The translations under genes and the position numbers were made by a program. Below are positions 22,532-37,315 of a DNA stretch of 64,000 bases, piece after piece (position 1 is the first letter of the stretch; each line of letters opens with the position of its first letter). The notes under the pieces were generated by a model. The model saw nothing but the letters and a program-made list of their open reading frames with translations. It had not been told where the DNA came from and made no database searches. This stretch comes from Auanema rhodensis. Its lineage: Eukaryota; Nematoda; Chromadorea; Rhabditida; Rhabditidae. The stretch spans positions 186,001-250,000 of the forward strand of contig CAXKVF010000074.1 in assembly GCA_964057225.1 (NCBI GenBank), given 5' to 3'.

Positions 22532-25347
22532 ATTAGATTCCCCATGTCCATATTAGTCTAAAAACAAATTTTTATTGATATTGGTGCATGGTAACCATGA
22601 CTTTGAAATTTACGTGAACTTTAATTTATGCTAATTAAATGTACACGTGATGTGCACTTGGTATGTAACTCGCTTCACGTGAAAGATAAAGAGATGCGGT
22701 TTTCAAAATTAGATTCCTCATGTCCATATTAGTCTAAAAACAAATTTTTATTGATATTGGTTCATGGTAACCATGACTTTGAAATTTACGTGAACTTTAA
22801 TTTATGCTAATTAAATGTACACGTGATGTGCACTTGGTATGTAACTCGCTTCACGTGAAAGATAAAGAGATGCGGTTTTCAAAATTAGATTCCCCATGTC
22901 CATATTAGTCTAAAAACAAATTTTTATTGATATTGGTGCATGGTAACCATGACTTTGAAATTTACGTGAACTTTAATTTATGCTAATTAAATGTACACGT
23001 GATGTGCACTTGGTATGTAACTCGCTTCACGTGAAAGATGAAGAGATGCGGTTTTCAAAATTAGATTCCCCATGTCCATATTAGTCTAAAAACAAATTTT
23101 TATTGATATTGGTTCATGGTAACCATGACTTTGAAATTTACGTGAACTTTAATTTATGCTAATTAAATGTACACGTGATGTGCACTTGGTATGTAACTCG
23201 CTTCACGTGAAAGATAAAGAGATGCGGTTTTCAAAATTAGATTCCAAATGTCCATATTAGTCTAAAAACAAATTTTTATTGATATTGGTTCATGGTAACC
23301 ATGACTTTGAAATTTACGTGAACTTTAATTTATGCTAATTAAATGTACACGTGATGTGCACTTGGTATGTAACTCGCTTCACGTGAAAGATAAAGAGATG
23401 CGGTTTTCAAAATTAGATTCCCCCTGTCCATATTAGTCTAAAAACAAATTTTTATTGATATTGCTTCATGGTAACCATGACTTTGAAATTTACGTGAACT
23501 TTAATTTATGCTAATTAAATGTACACGTGATGTGCACTTGGTATGTAACTCGCTTCACGTGAAAGATAAAGAGATGCGGTTTTCAAAATTAGATTCCCCA
23601 TGTCCATATTAGTCTAAAAACAAATTTTTATTGATATTGGTGCATGGTAACCATGACTTTGAAATTTACGTGAACTTTAATTTATGCTAATTAAATGTAC
23701 ACGTGATGTGCACTTGGTATGTAACTCGCTTCACGTGAAAGATGAAGAGATGCGGTTTTCAAAATTAGATTCCCCATGTCCATATTAGTCTAAAAACAAA
23801 TTTTTATTGATATTGGTTCATGGTAACCATGACTTTGAAATTTACGTGAACTTTAATTTATGCTAATTAAATGTACACGTGATGTGCACTTGGTATGTAA
23901 CTCGCTTCACGTGAAAGATAAAGAGATGCGGTTTTCAAAATTAGATTCCCCATGTCCATATTAGTCTAAAAACAAATTTTTATTGATATTGGTGCATGGT
24001 AACCATGACTTTGAAATTTACGTGAACTTTAATTTATGCTAATTAAATGTACACGTGATGTGCACTTGGTATGTAACTCGCTTCACGTGAAAGATAAAGA
24101 GATGCGGTTTTCAAAATTAGATTCCCCATGTCCATATTAGTCTAAAAACAAATTTTTATTGATATTGGTTCATGGTAACCATGACTTTGAAATTTACGTG
24201 AACTTTAATTTATGCTAATTAAATGTACACGTGATGTGCACTTGGTATGTAACTCGCTTCACGTGAAAGATAAAGAGATGCGGTTTTCAAAATTAGATTC
24301 CCCATGTCCATATTAGTCTAAAAACAAATTTTTATTGATATTGGTGCATGGTAACCATGACTTTGAAATTTACGTGAACTTTAATTTATGCTAATTAAAT
24401 GTACACGTGATGTGCACTTGGTATGTAACTCGCTTCACGTGAAAGATAAAGAGATGCGGTTTTCAAAATTAGATTCCCCATGTCCATATTAGTCTAAAAA
24501 CAAATTTTTATTGATATTGGTTCATGGTAACCATGACTTTGAAATTTACGTGAACTTTAATTAATGCTAATTAAATGTACACGTGATGTGCACTTGGTAT
24601 GTAACTCGCTTCACGTGAAAGATAAAGAGATCCGGTTTTCAAAATTAGATTCATCATGTCCATATTAGTTTAAAAACAAATTTTTATTGATATTGCTTCA
24701 TGGTAACCATGACTTTGAAATTTACGTGAACTTTAATTTATGCTAATTAAATGTACACGTGATGTGCACTTGGTATGTAACTCGCTTCACGTGAAAGATA
24801 AAGAGATGCGGTTTTCAAAATTAGATTTCCCATGTCCATATTAGTCTAAAAACAAATTTTTATTGATATTGGTTCATGGTAACCATAACTTTGAATTTTA
24901 CGTGAACTTTAATTTATGCTAATTAAATGTACACGTGATGTGCACTTGGTATGTAACTCGCTTCACGTGAAAGAAAAAGAGATGCGGTTTTCAAAATTAG
25001 ATTCCCCATGTCCATATTAGTCTAAAAACAAATTTTTATTGATATTGGTTCATGGTAACCATGACTTTGAAATTTACGTGAACTTTAATTTATGCTAATT
25101 AAATGTACACGTGATGTGCACTTGGTATGTAACTCGCTTCACGTGAAAGATAAAGAGATGCGGTTTTCAAAATTAGATTCCCCATGTCCATATTAGTCTA
25201 AAAACAAATTTTTATTGATATTGGTTCATGGTAACCATGACTTTGAAATTTACGTGAACTTTAATTTATGCTAATTAAATGTACACGTGATGTGCACTTG
25301 GTATGTAACTCGCTTCACGTGAAAGATAAAAAGATGCGGTTTTCAAA
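22532..25347 (+). repeat. Mixed monomers, including a three-monomer group related to 58063-58590 and 61407-61934
   Basis: m129-m144 alternate ggtgc and ggttc with scattered private changes (attcctcatg near 22716, attccaaatg near 23243, a second A13C at 23412). m140-m142 (24468-24995) run: T96A with G165C (gatccgg); gcttc with changes before atgtcc; C9T with ccataac and A77T. The same series lies at m331-m333 and m350-m352. The G165C sites at 24635 and 58230 are 191 monomers apart once the three deletions between them are counted. Confidence 0.78.
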
Positions 25348-28300
25348 AATAGATTCCCCATGTCCATATTAGTCTAAAAACAAATTTTTATTGATATTGG
25401 TGCATGGTAACCATGACTTTGAAATTTACGTGAACTTTAATTTATGCTAATTAAATGTACACGTGATGTGCACTTGGTATGTAACTCGCTTCTCGTGAAA
25501 GATAAAGAGATGCGGTTTTCAAAATTAGATTCCCCATGTCCATATTAGTCTAAAAACAAATTTTTATTGATATTGGTTCATGGTAACCATGACTTTGAAA
25601 TTTACGTGAACTTTAATTTATGCTAATTAAATGTACACGTGATGTGCACTTGGTATGTAACTCGCTTCACGTGAAAGATAAAGAGATGCGGTTTTCAAAA
25701 TTAGATTCCCCATGTCCATATTAGTCTAAAAACAAATTTTTATTGATATTGGTGCATGGTAACCATGACTTTGAAATTTACGTGAACTTTAATTTATGCT
25801 AATTAAATGTACACGTGATGTGCACTTGGTATGTAACTCGCTTCACGTGAAAGATGAAGAGATGCGGTTTTCAAAATTAGATTCCCCATGTCCATATTAG
25901 TCTAAAAACAAATTTTTATTGATATTGGTGCATGGTAACCATGACTTTGAAATTTACGTGAACTTTAATTTATGCTAATTAAATGTACACGTGATGTGCA
26001 CTTGGTATGCAACTCGCTTCACGTGAAAGATAAAGAGATGCGGTTTTCAAAATTAGATTCCCCATGTCCATATTAGTCTAAAAACAAATTTTTATTGATA
26101 TTGGTGCATGGTAACCATGACTTTGAAATTTACGTGAACTTTAATTTATGCTAATTAAATGTACACGTGATGTGCACTTGGTATGTAACTCGCTTCACGT
26201 GAAAGATGAAGAGATGCGGTTTTCAAAATTAGATTCCCCATGTCCATATTAGTCTAAAAACAAATTTTTATTGATATTGGTGCATGGTAACCATGACTTT
26301 GAAATTTACGTGAACTTCAATTTATGCTAATTAAATGTACACGTGATGTGCACTTGGTATGTAACTCGCTTCACGTGAAAGATAAAGAGATGCGGTTTTC
26401 AAAATTAGATTCCCCATGTCCATATTAGTCTAAAAACAAATTTTTATTGATATTGGTTCATGGTAACCATGACTTTGAAATTTACGTGAACTTTAATTAA
26501 TGCTAATTAAATGTACACGTGATGTGCACTTGGTATGTAACTCGCTTCACGTGAAAGATGAAGAGATGCGGTTTTCAAAATTAGATTCCCCATGTCCATA
26601 TTAGTCTAAAAACAAATTTTTATTGATATTGGTTCATGGTAACCATGACTTTGAAATTTACGTGAACTTTAATTTATGCTAATTAAATGTACACGTGATG
26701 TGCACTTGGTATGTAACTCGTTTCACGTGAAAGATAAAGAGATGCGGTTTTCAAAATTAGATTCCCCATGTCCATATTAGTCTAAAAACAAATTTTTATT
26801 GATATTGGTACATGGTAACCATGACTTTGAAATTTACGTGAACTTTAATTTATGCTAATTAAATGTACACTTGATGTGCACTTGGTATGTAACTCGCTTC
26901 ACGTGAAAGATAAAGAGATGCGGTTTTCAAAATTAGATTACCCATGTCCATATTAGTCTAAAAACAAATTTTTATTGATATTGGTTCATGGTAACCATGA
27001 CTTTGAAATTTACGTGAACTTTAATTTATGCTAATTAAATGTACACGTGATGTGCACTTGGTATGTAACTCGCTTCACGTGAAAGATAAAGAAATGCGGT
27101 TTTCAAAATTAGATTCCCCATGTCCATATTAGTCTAAAAACAAATTTTTATTGATATTGGTGCATGGTAACCATGACTTTGAAATTTACGTGAACTTTAA
27201 TTTATGCTAATTAAATGTACACGTGATGTGCACTTGGTATGTAACTCGCTTCACGTGAAAGATAAAGAGATGCGGTTTTCAAAATTAGATTTCCCATGTC
27301 CATATTAGTCTAAAAACAAATTTTTATTGATATTAGTTCATGGTAACCATGACTTTGAAATTTACGTGAACTTTAATTTATGCTAATTAAATGTACACGT
27401 GATGTGCACTTGGTATGTAACTCGCTTCACGTGAAAGATAAAGAGATGCGGTTTTCAAAATTAGATTCCCCATGTCCATATTAGTCTAAAAACAAATTTT
27501 TATTGATATTGGTGCATGGTAACCATGACTTTGAAATTTACGTGAACTTTAATTTATGCTAATTAAATGTACACGTGATGTGCACTTGGTATGTAACTCG
27601 CTTCACGTGAAAGATGAAGAGATGCGGTTTTCAAAATTAGATTCCCCATGTCCATATTAGTCTAAAAACAAATTTTTATTGATATTGGTGCATGGTAACC
27701 ATGACTTTGAAATTTACGTGAACTTCAATTTATGCTAATTAAATGTACACGTGATGTGCACTTGGTATGTAACTCGCTTCACGTGAAAGATAAAGAGATG
27801 CGGTTTTCAAAATTAGATTCCCCATGTCCATATTAGTCTAAAAACAAATTTTTATTGATATTGGTTCATGGTAACCATGACTTTGAAATTTACGTGAACT
27901 TTAATTAATGCTAATTAAATGTACACGTGATGTGCACTTGGTATGTAACTCGCTTCACGTGAAAGATGAAGAGATGCGGTTTTCAAAATTAGATTCCCCA
28001 TGTCCATATTAGTCTAAAAACAAATTTTTATTGATATTGGTTCATGGTAACCATGACTTTGAAATTTACGTGAACTTTAATTTATGCTAATTAAATGTAC
28101 ACGTGATGTGCACTTGGTATGTAACTCGTTTCACGTGAAAGATAAAGAGATGCGGTTTTCAAAATTAGATTCCCCATGTCCATATTAGTCTAAAAACAAA
28201 TTTTTATTGATATTGGTGCATGGTAACCATGACTTTGAAATTTACGTGAACTTTAATTTATGCTAATTAAATGTACACTTGATGTGCACTTGGTATGTAA

Positions 28301-31300
28301 CTCGCTTCACGTGAAAGATAAAGAGATGCGGTTTTCAACATTAGATTCCCCATGTCCATATTAGTCTAAAAACAAATTTTTATTGATATTGGTTCATGGT
28401 AACCATGACTTTGAAATTTACGTGAACTTTAATTTATGCTAATTAAATGTACACGTGATGTGCACTTGGTATGTAACTCGCTTCACGTGAAAGATAAAGA
28501 AATGCGGTTTTCAAAATTAGATTCCCCATGTCCATATTAGTCTAAAAACAAATTTTTATTGATATTGGTGCATGGTAACCATGACTTTGAAATTTACGTT
28601 AACTTTAATTTATGCTAATTAAATGTACACGTGATGTGCACTTGGTATGTAACTCGCTTCACGTGAAAGATAAAGAGATGCGGTTTTCAAAATTAGATTC
28701 CCCATGTCCATATTAGTCTAAAAACAAATTTTTATTGATATTGGTTCATGGTAATCATGACTTTGAAATTTACGTGAACTTTAATTTATGCTAATTAAAT
28801 GTACACGTGATGTGCACTTGGTTTGTAACTCGCTTCACGTGAAAGATAAAGAGATGCGGTTTTCAAAATTAGATTCCCCATGTCCATATTAGTCTAAAAA
28901 CAAATTTTTATTGATATTGGTTCATGGTAACCATGACTTTGAAATTTACGTGAACTTTAATTTATGCTAATTAAATGTACACGTGATGTGCACTTGGTAT
29001 GTAACTCGCTTCACGTGAAAGATAAAGAGATGCGGTTTTCAAAATTAGATTCCCCATGTCCATATTAGTCTAAAAACAAATTTTTATTGATATTAGTTCA
29101 TGGTAACCATGACTTTGAAATTTACGTGAACTTTAATTTATGCTAATTAAATGTACACGTGATGTGCACTTGGTATGTAACTCGCTTCACGTGAAAGATA
29201 AAGAGATGCGGTTTTCAAAATTAGATTCCCCATGTCCATATTAGTCTAAAAACAAATTTTTATTGATATTGGTTCATGGTAACCATGACTTTGAAATTTA
29301 CGTGAACTTTAATTTATGCTAATTAAATGTACACGTGATGTGCACTTGGTATGTAACTCGCTTCACGTGAAAGATAAAAAAATGCGGTTTTCAAAATTAG
29401 ATTCCCCATGTCCATATTAGTCTAAAAACAAATTTTTATTGATATTAGTTCATGGTAACCATGACTTTGAAATTTACGTGAACTTTAATTTATGCTAATT
29501 AAATGTACACGTGATGTGCACTTGGTATGTAACTCGCTTCACGTGAAAGATAAAGAGATGCGGTTTTCAAAATTAGATTCCCCATGTCCATATTAGTCTA
29601 AAAACAAATTTTTATTGATATTGATTCATGGTAACCATGACTTTGAAATTTACGTGAACTTTAATTTATGCTAATTAAATGTACACGTGATGTGCACTTG
29701 GTATGTAACTCGCTTCACGTGAAAGATAAAGAGATGCGGTTTTCAAAATTAGATTCCCCATGTCCATATTAGTCTAAAAACAAATTTTTATTGATATTGG
29801 TTCATGGTAACCATGACTTTGAAATTTACGTGAACTTTAATTTATGCTAATTAAATGTACACGTGATGTGCACTTGGTATGTAACTCGCTTCACGTAAAA
29901 GAAAAAGAGATGCGGTTTTCAAAATTAGATTCCCCATGTCCATATTAGTCTAAAAACAAATTTTTATTGATATTGGTTCATGGTAACCATGACTTTGAAA
30001 TTTACGTGAACTTTAATTTATGCTAATTAAATGTACACGTGATGTGCACTTGGTATGTAACTCGCTTCACGTGAAAGATAAAGAGATGCGGTTTTCAAAA
30101 TTAGATTCCCCATGTCCATATTAGTCTAAAAACAAATTTTTATTGATATTGGTTCATGGTAACCATGACTTTGAAATTTACGTGAACTTTAATTTATGCT
30201 AATTAAATGTACACGTGATGTGCACTTGGTATGTAACTCGCTTCACGTGAAAGAAAAAGAGATGCGGTTTTCAAAATTAGATTCCCCATGTCCATATTAG
30301 TCTAAAAACAAATTTTTATTGATATTGGTTCATGGTAACCATGACTTTGAAATTTATGTGAACTTTAATTTATGCTAATTAAATGTACACGTGATGTGCA
30401 CTTGGTATGTAACTCGCTTCACGTGAAAGAAAAAGAGATGCGGTTTTCAAAATTAGATTCCCCATGTCCATATTAGTCTAAAAACAAATTTTTATTGATA
30501 TTGGTTCATGGTAACCATGACTTTGAAATTTACGTGAACTTTAATTTATGCTAATTAAATGTACACGTGATGTGCACTTGGTATGTAACTCGCTTCACGT
30601 GAAAGATAAAGAGATGCGGTTTTCAAAATTAGATTCCCCATGTCCATATTAGTCTAAAAACAAATTTTTATTGATATTGGTGCATGGTAACCATGACTTT
30701 GAAATTTACGTGAACTTTAATTTATGCTAATTAAATGTACACGTGATGTGCACTTGGTATGTAACTCGCTTCACGTGAAAGATGAAGAGATGCGGTTTTC
30801 AAAATTAGATTCCCCATGTCCATATTAGTCTAAAAACGAATTTTTATTGATATTGGTTCATGGTAACCATGACTTTGAAATTTACGTGAACTTTAATTTA
30901 TGCTAATTAAATGTACACGTGATGTGCACTTGGTATGTAACTCGCTTCACGTGAAAGATAAAGAGATGCGGTTTTCAAAATTAGATTCCCCATGTCCATA
31001 TTAGTCTAAAAACAAATTTTTATTGATATTGGTTCATGGTAACCATGACTTTGAATTTTACGTGAACTTTAATTTATGCTAATTAAATGTACACGTGATG
31101 TGCACTTGGTATGTAACTCGCTTCACGTAAAAGATAAAGAGATGCGGTTTTCAAAATTAGATTCCCCATGTCCATATTAGTCTAAAAACAAATTTTTATT
31201 GATATTGCTTCATGGTAACCATGACTTTGAAATTTACGTGAACTTTAATTTATGCTAATTAAATGTACACGTGATGTGCACTTGGTATGTAACTCGCTTC

Positions 31301-31683
31301 ACGTGAAAGATGAAGAGATGCGGTTTTCAAAATTAGATTCCCCATGTCCATATTAGTCTAAAAACAAATTTTTATTGATATTGGTTCATGGTAACCATGA
31401 CTTTGAAATTTACGTGAACTTTAATTTATGCTAATTAAATGTACACGTGATGTGCACTTGGTATGTAACTCGCTTCACGTGAAAGATAAAGAGATGCGGT
31501 TTTCAAAATTAGATTCCCCATGTCCATATTAGTCTAAAAACAAATTTTTATTGATATTGGTTCATGGTAACCATGACTTTGAAATTTACGTGAACTTTAA
31601 TTTATGCTAATTAAATGTACACGTGATGTGCACTTGGTATGTAACTCGCTTCACGTGAAAGAAAAAGAGATGCGGTTTTCAAA
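25348..31683 (+). repeat. 36-monomer block, right paralogue of 1585-10384
   Basis: m145-m180 follow m10-m59 in order but without the second T91C/T96A/C142T triplet and without 11 monomers around m37-m47. Private changes have built up: attaccc near 26938, ttcaacatt near 28337, cgttaac near 28599, ggtaatcatg near 28751, aaaaaaatg near 29380, gattcatgg near 29624. These show it has diverged on its own since the copying. The first monomer begins with an altered aatag (25348). Confidence 0.85.
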
Positions 31684-33619
31684 ATTAGATTCCCCATGTC
31701 CATATTAGTCTAAAAACAAATTTTTATTGATATTGGTTCATGGTAACCATGACTTTGAAATTTACGTGAACTTTAATTTATGCTAATTAAATGTACACGT
31801 GATGTGCACTTGGTATGTAACTCGCTTCACGTGAAAGATAAAGAGATGCGGTTTTCAAAATTAGATTCCCCATGTCCATATTAGTCTAAAAACAAATTTT
31901 TATTGATATTGGTTCATGGTAACCATGACTTTGAAATTTACGTGAACTTTAATTTATGCTAATTAAATGTACACGTGATGTGCACTTGGTATGTAACTCG
32001 CTTCACGTGAAAGATAAAGAGATGCGGTTTTCAAAATTAGATTCCCCATGTCCATATTAGTCTAAAAACAAATTTTTATTGATATTGGTTCATGGTAACC
32101 ATGACTTTGAAATTTACGTGAACTTTAATTTATGCTAATTAAATGTACACGTGATGTGCACTTGGTATGTAACTCGCTTCACGTGAAAGATAAAGAGATG
32201 CGGTTTTCAAAATTAGATTCCCCATGTCCATATTAGTCTAAAAACAAATTTTTATTGATATTGGTTCATGGTAACCATGACTTTGAAATTTACGTGAACT
32301 TTAATTTATGCTAATTAAATGTACACGTGATGTGCACTTGGTATGTAACTCGCTTCACGTGAAAGATAAAGAGATGCGGTTTTCAAAATTAGATTCCCCA
32401 TGTCCATATTAGTCTAAAAACAAATTTTTATTGATATTGGTTCATGGTAACCATGACTTTGAAATTTACGTGAACTTTAATTTATGCTAATTAAATGTAC
32501 ACGTGATGTGCACTTGGTATGTAACTCGCTTCACGTGAAAGATAAAGAGATGCGGTTTTCAAAATTAGATTCCCCATGTCCATATTAGTCTAAAAACAAA
32601 TTTTTATTGATATTGGTTCATGGTAACCATGACTTTGAAATTTACGTGAACTTTAATTTATGCTAATTAAATGTACACGTGATGTGCACTTGGTATGTAA
32701 CTCGCTTCACGTGAAAGATAAAGAGATGCGGTTTTCAAAATTAGATTCCCCATGTCCATATTAGTCTAAAAACAAATTTTTATTGATATTAGTTCATGGT
32801 AACCATGACTTTGAAATTTACGTGAACTTTAATTTATGCTAATTAAATGTACACGTGATGTGCACTTGGTATGTAACTCGCTTCACGTGAAAGATAAAGA
32901 GATGCGGTTTTCAAAATTAGATTCCCCATGTCCATATTAGTCTAAAAACAAATTTTTATTGATATTGGTTCATGGTAACCATGACTTTGAAATTTACGTG
33001 AACTTTAATTTATGCTAATTAAATGTACACGTGATGTGCACTTGGTATGTAACTCGCTTCACGTGAAAGATAAAGAGATGCGGTTTTCAAAATTAGATTC
33101 CCCATGTCCATATTAGTCTAAAAACAAATTTTTATTGATATTGGTTCATGGTAACCATGACTTTGAAATTTACGTGAACTTTAATTTATGCTAATTAAAT
33201 GTACACGTGATGTGCACTTGGTATGTAACTCGCTTCACGTGAAAGATAAAGAGATGCGGTTTTCAAAATTAGATTCCCCATGTCCATATTAGTCTAAAAA
33301 CAAATTTTTATTGATATTGGTTCATGGTAACCATGACTTTGAAATTTACGTGAACTTTAATTTATGCTAATTAAATGTACACGTGATGTGCACTTGGTAT
33401 GTAACTCGCTTCACGTGAAAGATAAAGAGATGCGGTTTTCAAAATTAGATTCCCCATGTCCATATTAGTCTAAAAACAAATTTTTATTGATATTGGTGCA
33501 TGGTAACCATGACTTTGAAATTTACGTGAACTTTAATTTATGCTAATTAAATGTACACGTGATGTGCACTTGGTATGTAACTCGCTTCACGTGAAAGATA
33601 AAGAGATGCGGTTTTCAAA
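31684..33619 (+). repeat. Near-consensus run of 11 monomers
   Basis: m181-m191 are almost pure consensus (ggttc, gataaag), with only agttc in m187 and ggtgc in m191. This is the most uniform stretch in the window and carries no internal HOR marker. It may be the product of local homogenisation, or a place where an assembler had few markers to work with. Confidence 0.85.
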
Positions 33620-36600
33620 ATTAGATTCCCCATGTCCATATTAGTCTAAAAACAAATTTTTATTGATATTAGTTCATGGTAACCATGACTTTGAAATTTA
33701 CGTGAACTTTAATTTATGCTAATTAAATGTACACGTGATGTGCACTTGGTATGTAACTCGCTTCACGTGAAAGATAAAGAGATGCGGTTTTCAAAATTAG
33801 ATTCCCCATGTCCATATTAGTCTAAAAACAAATTTTTATTGATATTGGTTCATGGTAACCATGACTTTGAAATTTACGTGAACTTTAATTTATGCTAATT
33901 AAATGTACACGTGATGTGCACTTGGTATGTAACTCGCTTCACGTGAAAGATAAAGAGATGCGGTTTTCAAAATTAGATTCCCCATGTCCATATTAGTCTA
34001 AAAACAAATTTTTATTGATATTGGTTCATGGTAACCATGACTTTGAAATTTACGTGAACTTTAATTTATGCTAATTAAATGTACACGTGATGTGCACTTG
34101 GTATGTAACTCGCTTCACGTAAAAGAAAAAGAGATGCGGTTTTCAAAATTAGATTCCCCATGTCCATATTAGTCTAAAAACAAATTTTTATTGATATTGG
34201 TTCATGGTAACCATGACTTTGAAATTTACGTGAACTTTAATTTATGCTAATTAAATGTACACGTGATGTGCACTTGGTATGTAACTCGCTTCACGTGAAA
34301 GATAAAGAGATGCGGTTTTCAAAATTAGATTCCCCATGTCCATATTAGTCTAAAAACAAATTTTTATTGATATTGGTTCATGGTAACCATGACTTTGAAA
34401 TTTACGTGAACTTTAATTTATGCTAATTAAATGTACACGTGATGTGCACTTGGTATGTAACTCGCTTCACGTGAAAGAAAAAGAGATGCGGTTTTCAAAA
34501 TTAGATTCCCCATGTCCATATTAGTCTAAAAACAAATTTTTATTGATATTGGTTCATGGTAACCATGACTTTGAAATTTATGTGAACTTTAATTTATGCT
34601 AATTAAATGTACACGTGATGTGCACTTGGTATGTAACTCGCTTCACGTGAAAGAAAAAGAGATGCGGTTTTCAAAATTAGATTCCCCATGTCCATATTAG
34701 TCTAAAAACAAATTTTTATTGATATTGGTTCATGGTAACCATGACTTTGAAATTTACGTGAACTTTAATTTATGCTAATTAAATGTACACGTGATGTGCA
34801 CTTGGTATGTAACTCGCTTCACGTGAAAGATAAAGAGATGCGGTTTTCAAAATTAGATTCCCCATGTCCATATTAGTCTAAAAACAAATTTTTATTGATA
34901 TTGGTGCATGGTAACCATGACTTTGAAATTTACGTGAACTTTAATTTATGCTAATTAAATGTACACGTGATGTGCACATGGTATGTAACTCGCTTCACGT
35001 GAAAGATGAAGAGATGCGGTTTTCAAAATTAGATTCCCCATGTCCATATTAGTCTAAAAACGAATTTTTATTGATATTGGTTCATGGTAACCATGACTTT
35101 GAAATTTACGTGAACTTTAATTTATGCTAATTAAATGTACACGTGATGTGCACTTGGTATGTAACTCGCTTCACGTGAAAGATAAAGAGATGCGGTTTTC
35201 AAAATTAGATTCCCCATGTCCATATTAGTCTAAAAACAAATTTTTATTGATATTGGTTCATGGTAACCATGACTTTGAATTTTACGTGAACTTTAATTTA
35301 TGCTAATTAAATGTACACGTGATGTGCACTTGGTATGTAACTCGCTTCACGTAAAAGATAAAGAGATGCGGTTTTCAAAATTAGATTCCCCATGTCCATA
35401 TTAGTCTAAAAACAAATTTTTATTGATATTGCTTCATGGTAACCATGACTTTGAAATTTACGTGAACTTTAATTTATGCTAATTAAATGTACACGTGATG
35501 TGCACTTGGTATGTAACTCGCTTCACGTGAAAGATAAAGAGATGCGGTTTTCAAAATTAGATTCCCCATGTCCATATTAGTCTAAAAACAAATTTTTATT
35601 GATATTGGTTCATGGTAACCATGACTTTGAAATTTACGTGAACTTTAATTTATGCTAATTAAATGTACACGTGATGTGCACTTGGTATGTAACTCGCTTC
35701 ACGTGAAAGATAAAGAGATGCGGTTTTCAAAATTAGATTCCCCATGTCCATATTAGTCTAAAAACAAATTTTTATTGATATTGGTGCATGGTAACCATGA
35801 CTTTGAAATTTACGTGAACTTTAATTTATGCTAATTAAATGTACACGTGATGTGCACTTGGTATGTAACTCGCTTCACGTGAAAGATGAAGAGATGCGGT
35901 TTTCAAAATTAGATTCCCCATGTCCATATTAGTCTAAAAACAAATTTTTATTGATATTGGTTCATGGTAACCAAGACTTTGAAATTTACGTGAACTTTAA
36001 TTTATGCTAATTAAATGTACACGTGATGTGCACTTGGTATGTAACTCGCTTCACGTGAAAGATAAAGAGATGCGGTTTTCAAAATTAGATTCCCCATGTC
36101 CATATTAGTCTAAAAACAAATTTTTATTGATATTGCTTCATGGTAACCATGACTTTGAAATTTACGTGAACTTTAATTTATGCTAATTAAATGTACACGT
36201 GATGTGCACTTGGTATGTAACTCGCTTCAGGTGAAAGATAAAGAGATGCGGTTTTCAAAATTAGATTCCCCATGTCCATATTAGTCTAAAAACAAATTTT
36301 TATTGATATTGGTTCATGGTAACCATGACTTTGAATTTTACGTGAACTTTAATTTATGCTAATTAAATGTACACGTGATGTGCACTTGGTATGTAACTCG
36401 CTTCACGTGAAAGATAAAGAAATGCGGTTTTCAAAATTAGATTCCCCATGTCCATATTAGTCTAAAAACAAATTTTTATTGATATTGGTTCATGGTAACC
36501 ATGACTTTGAAATTTACGTGAACTTTAATTTATGCTAATTAAATGTACACGTGATGTGCACTTGGTATGTAACTCGCTTCACGTGAAAGATAAAGAGATG

Positions 36601-37315
36601 CGGTTTTCAAAATTAGATTCCCCATGTCCATATTAGTCTAAAAACAAATTTTTATTGATATTGGTGCATGGTAACCATGACTTTGAAATTTACGTGAACT
36701 TTAATTTATGCTAATTAAATGTACACGTGATGTGCACTTGGTATGTAACTCGCTTCACGTGAAAGATGAAGAGATGCGGTTTTCAAAATTAGATTCCCCA
36801 TGTCCATATTAGTCTAAAAACAAATTTTTATTGATATTGCTTCATGGTAACCATGACTTTGAAATTTACGTGAACTTTAATTTATGCTAATTAAATGTAC
36901 ACGTGATGTGCACTTGGTATGTAACTCGCTTCACGTGAAAGATAAAGAGATGCGGTTTTCAAAATTAGATTCCCCATGTCCATATTAGTCTAAAAACAAA
37001 TTTTTATTGATATTGGTTCATGGTAACCATGACTTTGAATTTTACGTGAACTTTAATTTATGCTAATTAAATGTACACGTGATGTGCACTTGGTATGTAA
37101 CTCGCTTCACGTGAAAGATAAAGAAATGCGGTTTTCAAAATTAGATTCCCCATGTCCATATTAGTCTAAAAACAAATTTTTATTGATATTGGTTCATGGT
37201 AACCATGACTTTGAAATTTACGTGAACTTTAATTTATGCTAATTAAATGTACACGTGATGTGCACTTGGTATGTAACTCGCTTCACGTGAAAGATAAAGA
37301 GATGCGGTTTTCAAA
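33620..37315 (+). repeat. 21-monomer block (3696 bp), copy 1
   Basis: m192-m212 match m253-m273 (44345-48040) in order: agttc; plain; G150A with gaaaaag; plain; gaaaaag; C82T with gaaaaag; plain; ggtgc with T127A (gcacatgg) and gatgaag; A35G; A77T with G150A; gcttc; plain; ggtgc with gatgaag; T67A; gcttc with C147G; A77T with G162A; plain; ggtgc with gatgaag; gcttc; A77T with G162A; plain. Its first part (33972-35555) also matches 29748-31331 at 24 monomers (4224 bp). Confidence 0.9.
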
